Assembly (NCBI RefSeq): GCF_006149005.1
Contig: NZ_VBSL01000004.1
Coordinates: 248,001-312,000 of the forward strand
DNA length: 64,000 bases
Source: Larkinella sp. C7
Lineage (GTDB): Bacteria > Bacteroidota > Bacteroidia > Cytophagales > Spirosomataceae
Direction of reading: 5' to 3'
The translations under genes and the position numbers were made by a program. The notes beneath the pieces are model-generated. The model saw only the letters and a program-made list of their open reading frames with translations. It had not been told where the DNA came from and ran no database searches. Each line of letters opens with the position of its first letter. Position 1 is the first letter of the stretch. This document shows positions 16,349 to 24,183 of this stretch, one piece after another.

Positions 16349-16954
16349 ATGATTAACACCATTGTATTTGATTTGGGGGCGGTTTTGATCGACTGGAACC
16401 CGCATTACCTGTACGAGAAAATTTTTAAGGAAGACGAAATGCATCATTTTCTGGCGACGGTTTGTACCCCCGCCTGGAATGAAGAACAGGACGGAGGTCG
16501 TTCGCTGGCCGAAGCGACGCGGGTGTTGATTGCCCAGTTTCCGGAGCACGAGGAGAACATTCGGGTTTTCTACGACCGCTGGCCCGAAATGCTGCGGGGC
16601 GAAATACCGGGCACGGTGGCACTGCTGAAAACGATTCGGGACAGTGGGAATTACAAGCTCTATGCGCTCACCAACTGGTCGTCGGAGACGTTCCCGATTG
16701 CCCTCGAACGCTTCGAGTTTCTGTCCTGGTTTGATGGTATTGTGGTTTCCGGGGATGAAAAAGACCGCAAACCGTTCCCTTCTTTTTACCGGACGCTGCT
16801 GAACCGGTATGCCATCGAACCAACGGAAGCCCTTTTCATCGATGATAACCTGCGGAATATAAAAGCTGCGGAAGAACTGGGGATTCACGCCATTCACTTT
16901 ATAAATCCGGAGCAATTGAAAGCCGCCTTACCCGCATTCAATGTGCCGGTTTAA
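16349..16954 (+). CDS. HAD-superfamily phosphatase (YihX-like)
   Basis: A 201-residue cytosolic HAD hydrolase. Motif I is FDLGAVLIDW near residues 7-16, motif II LTNWS (about 110), motif III the Lys in KDRKPFPSF (about 145) and motif IV FIDDN (about 168). A helical cap lies between motifs I and II. This arrangement fits the HAD-IA sugar or nucleotide phosphatases such as YihX; the substrate is unknown. It stands 38 bp upstream of the GH78 gene on the same strand and may be co-transcribed with it. Confidence 0.82.
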   Translation: MINTIVFDLGAVLIDWNPHYLYEKIFKEDEMHHFLATVCTPAWNEEQDGGRSLAEATRVLIAQFPEHEENIRVFYDRWPEMLRGEIPGTVALLKTIRDSGNYKLYALTNWSSETFPIALERFEFLSWFDGIVVSGDEKDRKPFPSFYRTLLNRYAIEPTEALFIDDNLRNIKAAEELGIHAIHFINPEQLKAALPAFNVPV

Positions 16955-16992
16955 CATCGGCCTTTGGTTTCCTAAACCCTTCCTGTTCAATT

Positions 16993-18819
16993 ATGAAAAA
17001 GTACATCGTCGATCTTCTGACGCTGCCATCTTCGTTGGTCCAAAACCACGTGAATCGAATATACCCGGTGAAACACGCTGCTCCGCTGACTCTTTTCTTT
17101 TGCCTTATTCTGATCGGCTTCGCACAGGCCCAGCTTCCGCCGATTTTTGAAACCAACCGCGCCAAGGAAGCCCAAACCGAAGCCACTGTCCGGCGGTTTT
17201 TGTCGCCCGTCAACATTCTGTGGCAAACCGGCACCATTCGCAATGCCGAGCGGCTGTTGAAAGTGGGAAACGGGCAGGCGGATTTGTCGGGCAAAGATAT
17301 GTGTTCGCTGAAAAGTGACGCCAACGGCAAAGCGAGTCTGCTGCTGGACTTTGGACGGGAACTTCACGGCGGTTTGCAGATCGTGACGGGGCAGTGGAAG
17401 GAAAGCAAGCCGATCTCCGTCCGGATTCGGTTTGGCGAATCGGCCAGTGAAGCAATGGCCGACATCGAACCCAAGCAGAATGCCACCAACGACCACGCCA
17501 TCCGCGATCTGACGGTTCAGGTGCCGTGGCTGGGCAAACTGGAAATCGGCAATACCGGTTTTCGCTTCGTTCGGATCGACCTCGTCGATGGCAATACCGA
17601 GCTACTGCTGAAGGAGTTGCGGGCTATTTTTGTGTTTCGGGATATTCCCTACCTCGGCTCGTTTCGGAGCAGCGACGAACTGCTGAATAAAATCTGGGCG
17701 ACCGGCGCCTACACCGTGCATCTGAACATGCAGGATTACCTCTGGGATGGCATCAAGCGCGACCGGCTGGTGTGGGTGGGCGATATGCACCCCGAAGTGG
17801 CGACCATCAACGCCGTCTTTGGCTACAACGAGGTGGTGCCGAAAAGCCTTGATCTGGCGCGCGACATTACGCCCCTCCCCGGCTGGATGAACGGCATCAG
17901 CACCTATTCGATGTGGTGGATTCTGATTCAGAAAGACTGGTATTTGCAAAACGGCAACCTCGACTATCTGAAACAACAAAAAGAATATCTGGTGAAACTG
18001 GTCGATTTGCTGATCCAGAAAATTGACGACAAGAACAGCGAAAAGCTGGACGGAACCCGGTTTCTGGACTGGCCGTCGAGCGAAAATCCGAAAGGTATTC
18101 ACGCCGGGTTGCAGTCGATGCTCGTGCTGTCGCTGAATGCCGCCGGGGATTTGAGCCGCATTCTGAACGACGCGGCCACGGCCAAAAAATGCGCCGATGC
18201 GGTCGCCCGGCTGAAGCAGTACGTTCCCGATCCCAACGACTCCAAACAGGGGGCGGCTTTGCTCGCGCTCTCCGGGTTGATGCCCGCCGAAAAAGCCAAT
18301 AAGGACGTGCTGGCGGTGAACGGCGCGCGCAACTTCTCGACCTTTTACGGCTATTACATGCTCCAGGCGCAGGCCAAAGCCGGTGATTACAAAACCGCTC
18401 TGGCCAACATCCGCGAATTCTGGGGCGGCATGCTCAAGCTCGGTGCGACAACGTTCTGGGAAGATTTCAACCTGGATTGGGTGAAAAATGCCGGGCGCAT
18501 CGACGAACTGGTGAAGGCAGGTCAAAAAGACATTCACGGCGACTGCGGGGCCTATTGCTACGTCGGTTTCCGGCACAGCCTGGCCCACGGCTGGGCGTCC
18601 GGCCCCACGCCCTGGCTGACGGAGCACGTGCTGGGCATCAAGGTGGTAGAACCGGGCTGCAAAGTCCTCAAAATCGAACCGCATCTGGAGGATTTGACCT
18701 TCGCCGAAGGAACCTTCCCCACGCCGTACGGCATTGTGAAAGTGAAGCACACCAAACTGGCGGGCGGCAAAATTCAGACGGACGTGAGCGGGCCAAAGGA
18801 AGTGCGGATTATTCGGTGA
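16993..18819 (+). CDS. GH78-like alpha-L-rhamnosidase, secreted
   Basis: A 608-residue protein. A beta-sandwich region precedes an (alpha/alpha)6 catalytic domain that carries the GH78 block DGIKRDRLVWVGDM at about 250-264, with acidic residues in the positions used for catalysis. The C-terminus (HGWASGPTPWLTEHVLGI, then IEPHL) is also typical of the family. The N-terminus is unusually long before the hydrophobic core, so an in-frame GTG at 17068 (VKHAAPLTLFFCLIL...AQAQ) may be the true start and would give a normal signal peptide. The protein is shorter than many GH78 enzymes because extra N-terminal domains are absent. Confidence 0.8.
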   Translation: MKKYIVDLLTLPSSLVQNHVNRIYPVKHAAPLTLFFCLILIGFAQAQLPPIFETNRAKEAQTEATVRRFLSPVNILWQTGTIRNAERLLKVGNGQADLSGKDMCSLKSDANGKASLLLDFGRELHGGLQIVTGQWKESKPISVRIRFGESASEAMADIEPKQNATNDHAIRDLTVQVPWLGKLEIGNTGFRFVRIDLVDGNTELLLKELRAIFVFRDIPYLGSFRSSDELLNKIWATGAYTVHLNMQDYLWDGIKRDRLVWVGDMHPEVATINAVFGYNEVVPKSLDLARDITPLPGWMNGISTYSMWWILIQKDWYLQNGNLDYLKQQKEYLVKLVDLLIQKIDDKNSEKLDGTRFLDWPSSENPKGIHAGLQSMLVLSLNAAGDLSRILNDAATAKKCADAVARLKQYVPDPNDSKQGAALLALSGLMPAEKANKDVLAVNGARNFSTFYGYYMLQAQAKAGDYKTALANIREFWGGMLKLGATTFWEDFNLDWVKNAGRIDELVKAGQKDIHGDCGAYCYVGFRHSLAHGWASGPTPWLTEHVLGIKVVEPGCKVLKIEPHLEDLTFAEGTFPTPYGIVKVKHTKLAGGKIQTDVSGPKEVRIIR

Positions 18820-18832
18820 GTAGAACGGAATT

Positions 18833-19663
18833 TCAATCACAATCCGCCAGCCCAAACGTATTCACCCGCTTCGTGTTGCCTTCTTCGACTGTTTGCGAAA
18901 CCGCATAGTTGTGGTTGTTTTTGACCACGTTGGTGATCTGGAACGTCTTGTGAGCGGTTACTTTTCCCGACTCATCGAATTCATCGCTTTCGAATCCCTT
19001 CAGGATGGTTTGCTTCCAGGGGTAGAGATTAAAAACATCGAACGGTAAACCCCGTTTGGCCAGCAGCGATTCGGGGCTTTGGGTGGAGGAATCGTAGACG
19101 TGGGCTTCCGCATAATATTTTGTTCCGTCTTCCAGATACTGGTAGGTGCTGTTTCCGTTCGCGTCGTATGAAAAAACTTTTTCAAACGTGGGTTCGTCTT
19201 TACTGGCCGGAACACCCTTGAAGCGCAGAATGCGCCCCTCGGCATCGTACTGGATGGTGGTGGTCAGGATGGTTTGGGTGCCAACGAGGTCTTCGATTGC
19301 CGTGAGTTTACCGTCGGTCCAGCGGCATTTGAGGCCACTGCCAATGCCCCAGTCGGTGAGTTGGTCGGGTGTTTTTCCGTCGACGGTAATCGTTGCGCCG
19401 GTTATCTGATTCGCGCTGTTGTATGCAAAGGTGTAAACGTACACATGCTCGGCACTGCCGCCGGTCGGCCCCTTGAAGTTGACGGTCAACTGGCTGACAT
19501 AGCCAGCCGCGTTGTAGCCATACTGGTGTTTGTTGCCGTTGCCACGGTCGATGGCGGTCAGTTTGCAACGCATTTCGGCCGGTGCGTCTACCTCCGATTT
19601 TTTGCAGTGGGTCAAACTCAGCAGGGTAAAGCCCAGCAGCAGGGTGCTCAGTACGGTTTTCAT
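18833..19663 (-). CDS. putative lipoprotein with YD-repeat-like strands
   Basis: A 276-residue lipoprotein (lipobox LTHC near residue 20). The mature part repeats short strands such as YGYNAAGYVSQL, FAYNSANQITGA, IQYDAEGRILRF and FSYDANGNSTYQY, which resemble degenerate YD or DUF4595-type repeats. It should sit at the cell surface or periplasm; the function is unknown. The extended frame to 19669 begins with TTG, so the ATG at 19663 is chosen. It converges on GH78 with only 13 bp between stops. A palindrome lies 26 bp upstream of its start. Confidence 0.6.
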   Translation of the reverse strand: MKTVLSTLLLGFTLLSLTHCKKSEVDAPAEMRCKLTAIDRGNGNKHQYGYNAAGYVSQLTVNFKGPTGGSAEHVYVYTFAYNSANQITGATITVDGKTPDQLTDWGIGSGLKCRWTDGKLTAIEDLVGTQTILTTTIQYDAEGRILRFKGVPASKDEPTFEKVFSYDANGNSTYQYLEDGTKYYAEAHVYDSSTQSPESLLAKRGLPFDVFNLYPWKQTILKGFESDEFDESGKVTAHKTFQITNVVKNNHNYAVSQTVEEGNTKRVNTFGLADCD

Positions 19664-19688
19664 GGACAATGAAGTTGTTTGGTGTGAA

Positions 19689-19711
19689 TGACCTTGGTCA
19701 CCACAAACCTA
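19689..19711 (-). promoter_or_regulatory. -7 box plus TGACC palindrome upstream of the lipoprotein gene
   Basis: TAGGTTTG (minus strand, 19704-19711) matches TAnnTTTG exactly. Immediately downstream of it, over the expected transcription start, is the perfect 12-bp palindrome TGACCTTGGTCA (19689-19700). It could be a repressor site; no regulator is encoded nearby. Confidence 0.4.
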
Positions 19712-19816
19712 TCGGTGCCGTGCCGGTTGGCCATGGCGGTTTATACGAAAAGACGGGATCCGTATCTGAACCGGTTTTTTTGCGATGCGATCCGGCGAGT
19801 CACGAAAAAAGATGAA

Positions 19817-19861
19817 CGTGACAATTGTCACGGAACCGGTATTTCCAAAGCCTTAGTTTTA
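19817..19861 (+). promoter_or_regulatory. CRP/FNR-type palindrome and promoter of the rhodanese gene
   Basis: The 16-bp perfect palindrome CGTGACAATTGTCACG (19817-19832) contains GTGA-N6-TCAC, the spacing used by CRP/FNR regulators. A -7-like box TAGTTTTA (19854-19861) lies downstream; its expected start site near 19867 puts the palindrome centre at about -42, the class II activator position. No convincing -33 element is present, as expected for an activated promoter. Confidence 0.6.
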
Positions 19862-19888
19862 CACCATCAACCTTAAAAAAGCATTTTC

Positions 19889-20191
19889 ATGATGAATCTC
19901 ATAAAAAGTCTGTTCGGCACGTCCGATACCAGCCAGTTTGACGAAATCCGCTCGCAGGGTGCCCTGATCATCGACGTCCGCTCGCCGGGCGAGTTTGCCG
20001 GTGGGCATGTGGCGGGGGCGGTCAACATTCCCCTCGATCAGCTCGAATCCAAACTCAGCACGATCAAAGGCTATCAGAAACCCCTGATTCTGTGTTGTGC
20101 GTCCGGAATGCGCAGCGCCCGCGCCAAAGCCATCCTGCACAGTAAAGGCGTTGAAAACCTGTTTGACGCCGGTAGCTGGCGGAATTTGTAG
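19889..20191 (+). CDS. single-domain rhodanese-like protein
   Basis: A 100-residue cytosolic rhodanese domain. It shows ALIIDVRSPGEFAGGHVAGAVNIPL and the active-site loop CASGMRS with the catalytic Cys at position 70. Such proteins transfer or carry sulfane sulfur, for example to cyanide or to protein acceptors. The ATG at 19889 is followed by a second Met, and either may start translation. The CRP-like site upstream suggests control by a global or redox/nitrosative regulator. A GC-rich hairpin follows the stop. Confidence 0.88.
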   Translation: MMNLIKSLFGTSDTSQFDEIRSQGALIIDVRSPGEFAGGHVAGAVNIPLDQLESKLSTIKGYQKPLILCCASGMRSARAKAILHSKGVENLFDAGSWRNL

Positions 20192-20210
20192 GAACTAGTG
20201 TTGACGGAAA

Positions 20211-20241
20211 CCGCCCGGACCGGCCACCCGGTTTTGGGCGG
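20211..20241 (+). terminator. GC-rich hairpin after the rhodanese gene
   Basis: CCGCCC (20211-20216) pairs with GGGCGG (20236-20241), and ACCGG (20219-20223) pairs with CCGGT (20228-20232) inside. It begins 20 bp after the stop; only short T-runs follow, so termination is plausible but not certain. Confidence 0.5.
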
Positions 20242-20299
20242 CCCGAAATCGCTTTTGGTCTTTTCTGCGTATATATCCTGCTGTTAACCCAAGCGAGAT

Positions 20300-21724
20300 A
20301 TGAAACGCCTTTTTTCTCTGTCCATCCTTCTTTTTCTGCTGGTCCAGGTCGGTTTTGCCCAGAAAGCCACCAGCACCGTTCAGGCCATTCGGTACATCAA
20401 ACTTGCCAACACGCTCCGGGCGCTGGACAAACCGCAGGACGCCATCAACCTGTTGGAGAGGGCGTTACCGGCCGTTCGGGGCACCAACCCGTATTGGGAA
20501 GCTTTTGCCTGCGAGCTGCTCGGACTGGCCCATTACGAAAATAACAACAGCGAAAACGCCGACTATTACCTGAAAATCGCCCGGAGTCGCTACGAGAAGC
20601 TGCGGTATGTTGCCAGTGCCTGGGGTGTCAATGAACTGATTCGGGACATTTCCGGTAAAAATCTGTACGCCGGTATTCAGTTTGGGGCTTCAGATGTGAA
20701 GCTGGCGATTTTCAAGACGAAGTACGAAAGCGATTTTTACGAAAAAGATATCAAAACGCGGTTTGAGGTTCCCAACGTCAGTTTTGTGGCCGATGCCTCG
20801 AAGTCGCTGGCAGCCGGGCAGAATGCGTTGAAAGTCTGTCTCGACACGATCAGCCGCTACAACATACCGACCGAACGGATTTTCATTGTGTTCAGCAACG
20901 AAATGAAGGAGGGACTGGCCAAGACCCCGGCGACGAAAAAGATGCTCTACGACCAGTTGTCGCGAGCGTTGCCGACGGGCAATCTGCGCATCGACACCAC
21001 GCTTTCCATCGACCGCGAAGCCGAACTCTTCACCGTCGGGTCCATTCCCCGTAAAGTGTGGCCGACCACCTCATCACTCAACATCGGCAGCGATGTCACG
21101 GTGGGCGGTTATTTCGATGCGGACAAGACGTTTCACCCGATTGAAATGCCAGTGGGGATGAACACGCTGGTGAGCCAGATTGAAAGCAAGCGTTCGCTGA
21201 ACACGGACGCGTTTAAAAAGGAAGCCCAGCGGGTGATCAAAACCGTGGCGGATACGGCCCTGGCACCCCGTTTCAAAACCAGTGGTGCGGGACTGCAGCA
21301 ACGCCGGACGGTGGGGCTGGGGGGTGATGTGGCCTGGGCGCTGGTGACGTACCTGCATCCCGAAAAAACCGGAACCACGGCGGTTGCTATTTCAATGGAT
21401 GACGTGGAGCGGTTTAAAAAAATGGTGATGGATGATTACCAGGCCCTGACGCATCCCAATGTGAAAGACATCACCGACACGGCCCTTCGCAGCAAAGCCG
21501 AGCAGGAAATCAGCACGGTTCGGGATCAACTGACTGAAAAACAGCTCATTGCTGGGGCTTTGTGGCTCGAGTCCATCATGAAAACCTATTCGACGCCCTC
21601 GGCTCCCAAGCGGTTTGTGTTCATCCGAAATTCGGACATTGGCTGGGTAACCGGCAAGTTTCTGGAGACCATCAGTGGCGAATACGAATCGACCATTGCC
21701 AAAGGGGCGTTGTATACCCGGTAA
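20300..21724 (+). CDS. secreted TPR protein with ASKHA/Ppx-like domain, function unknown
   Basis: A 474-residue protein with a signal peptide (about 1-21, ending GFAQ). Residues 28-110 form two to three TPR-like helical hairpins (ALDKPQDAINLLERAL, LLGLAHYENNNSENADYYL). From about 120 there is a segment reading YAGIQFGASDVKLAIF, later LNIGSDVTVGGYF and VGLGGDVAWALV. These resemble the phosphate-1, phosphate-2 and adenosine motifs of exopolyphosphatase/ASKHA folds, but the first acidic residue is replaced by Gln. A periplasmic ASKHA-like fold would be unusual because ATP is absent there. I do not recognise a named family. A strong terminator follows. Confidence 0.55.
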   Translation: MKRLFSLSILLFLLVQVGFAQKATSTVQAIRYIKLANTLRALDKPQDAINLLERALPAVRGTNPYWEAFACELLGLAHYENNNSENADYYLKIARSRYEKLRYVASAWGVNELIRDISGKNLYAGIQFGASDVKLAIFKTKYESDFYEKDIKTRFEVPNVSFVADASKSLAAGQNALKVCLDTISRYNIPTERIFIVFSNEMKEGLAKTPATKKMLYDQLSRALPTGNLRIDTTLSIDREAELFTVGSIPRKVWPTTSSLNIGSDVTVGGYFDADKTFHPIEMPVGMNTLVSQIESKRSLNTDAFKKEAQRVIKTVADTALAPRFKTSGAGLQQRRTVGLGGDVAWALVTYLHPEKTGTTAVAISMDDVERFKKMVMDDYQALTHPNVKDITDTALRSKAEQEISTVRDQLTEKQLIAGALWLESIMKTYSTPSAPKRFVFIRNSDIGWVTGKFLETISGEYESTIAKGALYTR

Positions 21725-21767
21725 GCGCTGTTTGTGGTTAAATAGAGCGTTTACTAGTCCAGTTTCG

Positions 21768-21807
21768 GCACATTTGCGTATATTCAAACGCAAATGTGCT
21801 TTTTTTT
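21768..21807 (+). terminator. strong rho-independent terminator
   Basis: A perfect 12-bp stem (GCACATTTGCGT at 21768-21779 with its complement at 21788-21799), an 8-nt loop and eight T residues at 21800-21807. It ends the TPR/ASKHA-like gene and shows that the oxidoreductase gene starts after it, at 21833 and not at 21794. Confidence 0.93.
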
Positions 21808-21832
21808 GAACTGCCAAAACCCAAGAAACTCC

Positions 21833-23293
21833 ATGCATTCCAATCGTCGCGACTTTATCAAGGGATTGTCAGCCGCTTCGGCGCTGGTGGCCACCCAGAG
21901 CGTCGCCAAGCCTTTCAATATCATACGGGATCTGAAAAAGGTCAGCCCCAACGACAAGATCCGCATTGCCACCATCGGCATGGGGATTCAGGGGAATTTC
22001 GACACCCAGGCAGCTTTGCGCAACCCGGATGTGGAACTGGTGGCCGTGGCCGATCTCTATTCCGGACGGCTCGAACACGCGCGGACCGCTTTTGGACAAC
22101 AGGTCTACACGACGCGTGATTACCGCGAAATACTAGCCCGCAAAGACGTGGATGCCGTTCTGGTGGTCACGCCCGACCACTGGCACGACCACATTACGAT
22201 TGCCGCTTTGAAAGCCGGAAAACACGTCTATTGCGAAAAACCGATGGTTCAGCACCTCAACGAAGGCAAAGCCGTAATCGATGCCTGGAAAAAATCGGGA
22301 AAAACCATGCAGGTGGGCAGCCAGCGCATCAGCAGTGCGTCGTTCAAGGAAGCGAAACGACTGATCGAGGCCGGTGAAATCGGGCAGATCAACTACATCG
22401 AATCCAACAGCGACCGTTTCAACGCCATCGGTGCCTGGAATTACTCCGTGCCGCCCGATGCTTCACCGCAGACTGTCGATTGGGACCGGTTTCTGGGCGA
22501 TGCGCCGAAGCGTCCGTTCGACCCGATCCGGTTTTTCCGCTGGCGGAACTTCAAAGATTACGGCACGGGTGTCGCCGGTGACCTGTTCATTCACCTGATT
22601 ACGGGTGTTCATTACGTGACCAACACGCTGGGGCCGACGCGGGTGTATTCGTCGGGTAACCTGGCGTACTGGAAAGAAAACCGGGATGTGCCGGATGTGA
22701 TGACGAGCATCATGGATTATCCGAAAACGGAGCAGCACGAAGCGTTTCAGATGGTATTGCGCGTCAATTTCGCGAATGCCGGCAAGATCAGCAACGTAAC
22801 CCGGATCATCGGCAACGAAGGCACGGTCGAGTTTTCGGAGAACAACCTGATTATGACCAAGAAAAGACTGCCGATTGCGCCGGGCTACGGGAATTATGAT
22901 AGCTTCTTCACGTTCACGGAAGATGTGCAGAAGAAATTTGTGGAGCAATACGACGCCAAATACCCGCCCGAAACCCGCACTGCCGAGCCGGTAAAAGAAG
23001 TTAAATTCGAAGCTCCGAAAGACGACGACGCCCACGCCAAACACTTCGCAGATTTCTTTACGAACATGCGGGCGGGCAGTCAGGGAACCATCGAAGACCC
23101 GGTTTTCGGTTTCCGCGCAGCCGCCCCGGTTCTGGCCTGCAACGAGAGTTATTTCGAAAACAAAGTCGTGCATTGGGACCCGGTGACGATGACGCAGAAG
23201 TATCCCGATGGGGCGAAAAACAAGAAACCGTCGACAGGAAAGAAACCCGTTGGCCCGGCCAAAAAAGCCGTGACCGTGGCGAAGAAATCGTAA
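21833..23293 (+). CDS. Gfo/Idh/MocA-family oxidoreductase with Tat-type leader
   Basis: A 486-residue protein. The N-terminus (SNRRDFIKGLSAASALVAT) is a Tat-like signal, so it is probably exported in folded form. The Rossmann fold follows (IRIATIGMGIQGNFD), then VTPDHWHD and CEKPM, the conserved Glu-Lys-Pro of NAD(P)-dependent sugar dehydrogenases. The C-terminal tail is rich in Lys, Pro and Ala (KKPVGPAKKA), which is unusual. The substrate is unknown; cyclitols or sugar derivatives are typical. The first ATG of the frame (21794) lies inside the terminator of the previous gene and is rejected. Confidence 0.82.
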   Translation: MHSNRRDFIKGLSAASALVATQSVAKPFNIIRDLKKVSPNDKIRIATIGMGIQGNFDTQAALRNPDVELVAVADLYSGRLEHARTAFGQQVYTTRDYREILARKDVDAVLVVTPDHWHDHITIAALKAGKHVYCEKPMVQHLNEGKAVIDAWKKSGKTMQVGSQRISSASFKEAKRLIEAGEIGQINYIESNSDRFNAIGAWNYSVPPDASPQTVDWDRFLGDAPKRPFDPIRFFRWRNFKDYGTGVAGDLFIHLITGVHYVTNTLGPTRVYSSGNLAYWKENRDVPDVMTSIMDYPKTEQHEAFQMVLRVNFANAGKISNVTRIIGNEGTVEFSENNLIMTKKRLPIAPGYGNYDSFFTFTEDVQKKFVEQYDAKYPPETRTAEPVKEVKFEAPKDDDAHAKHFADFFTNMRAGSQGTIEDPVFGFRAAAPVLACNESYFENKVVHWDPVTMTQKYPDGAKNKKPSTGKKPVGPAKKAVTVAKKS

Positions 23294-23325
23294 AAGTTTG
23301 CAGTTTTCGGCAGATGACCCGTATA

Positions 23326-23495
23326 TTTTTGACCCGTTAGGGTCACCACAGCGCAGCGTCGTTAGAAATTGTTTCCCATATGCGGCTACGTGTGCCGTCA
23401 GGTACACAACGGTTATGTACCTGACGGTACATGGGCACGCTAGGACCGGTTTTATCTACTGACGCTGCGCTGTGGTGACCCTAACGGGTCAAAAA
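23326..23495. repeat. 170-bp nested palindromic element
   Basis: Perfect 35-bp arms (23326-23360 and 23461-23495) enclose about 100 bp. This interior holds a second perfect 12-bp inverted repeat (23395-23406 with 23416-23427, 9-nt loop). The outer arms start TTTTTGACCCGTTAGG. No ORF lies inside. It sits between two co-directional genes and looks like a MITE-like or structured-RNA element rather than a simple terminator. Confidence 0.75.
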
Positions 23496-23565
23496 AAGGG
23501 GTCGACTATTCATATTTTGCGCTGAAAAGAATCCTGAATTCACGTTAAATACGTTCCACTAACCG

Positions 23566-23886
23566 ATGAACATTGGCAATCTGTTTGCGGCCATTCCGGA
23601 CTCGCTGCCTGATGAACATTTTGAAGAGCTGATGGCGGAGAAAGGCATCAAAATCGAACGCATCGTCTCCAAAGGGCACACTTCACCGGACGGTTTCTGG
23701 TACGATCAGCCGGAAAACGAATGGGTGTTGGTCGTAAAGGGGGCGGCCCGGCTGCGGATCGAGGGCGTTGACGAACCCATCGGATTGACCCCCGGCACGT
23801 ACCTGAACCTGCCCGCTCATGTCAAACACCGGGTTGACTGGACGAAAGAAGACGAAGAAACCATCTGGCTGGCGGTTTTCTATTGA
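23566..23886 (+). CDS. small cupin-domain protein
   Basis: A 106-residue single cupin barrel. The metal-binding motifs are seen as GHTSPDGFWYDQPENEWVLV (motif 1 region) and NLPAHVKHRV (motif 2, with His residues). Such small cupins are common in Bacteroidota, and many have no assigned reaction. It is separated from the upstream oxidoreductase gene by the 170-bp palindromic element and from the next, convergent gene by 36 bp. Confidence 0.78.
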   Translation: MNIGNLFAAIPDSLPDEHFEELMAEKGIKIERIVSKGHTSPDGFWYDQPENEWVLVVKGAARLRIEGVDEPIGLTPGTYLNLPAHVKHRVDWTKEDEETIWLAVFY

Positions 23887-23922
23887 CTTCAATAGCCTAG
23901 TCCGTAAACAGAACTGGCTCGA

Positions 23923-24183
23923 CTAAAGATGAGGGTAAATCAGCCACAGGGCGGCAACGATCAGCGTCTCCAGGATCCAGATCCGAAGGTTGTTTCTTTC
24001 CAGCACCCGACGAATTAAAAAATGCATTCCGGCGAAACCCAGGGCAATGGGAATGCCGAAAAAAAACTGGAGAATGTTGTTTTCCTGACCGGTGTTCAAA
24101 AGTCCGTAGACAATCATGACCACCCCGATCAGCGCCATCAGCATGAGTGGCGTCACAATACTGATTACCTTCGATAAAAACAT
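23923..24183 (-). CDS. small three-helix membrane protein, function unknown
   Basis: An 86-residue protein that is mostly hydrophobic, with three predicted membrane helices at about 8-30, 37-57 and 67-85. Its ATG follows the stop of the sugar isomerase-like gene directly, with no spacer, so translation is probably coupled. No family is recognised. Confidence 0.6.
   Translation of the reverse strand: MFLSKVISIVTPLMLMALIGVVMIVYGLLNTGQENNILQFFFGIPIALGFAGMHFLIRRVLERNNLRIWILETLIVAALWLIYPHL

Noticed and set aside
21794-21833. Upstream start for the Gfo/Idh/MocA gene
   Set aside because: That ATG lies inside the right arm and T-run region of a strong terminator. The ATG at 21833 gives a proper Tat-like leader.
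23326-23495. Simple rho-independent terminator for the Gfo/Idh/MocA gene
   Set aside because: The stems are 35 bp with a ~100-bp interior and another hairpin inside. This is far larger than a terminator, although the A-run after the right arm could still serve one on the minus strand.
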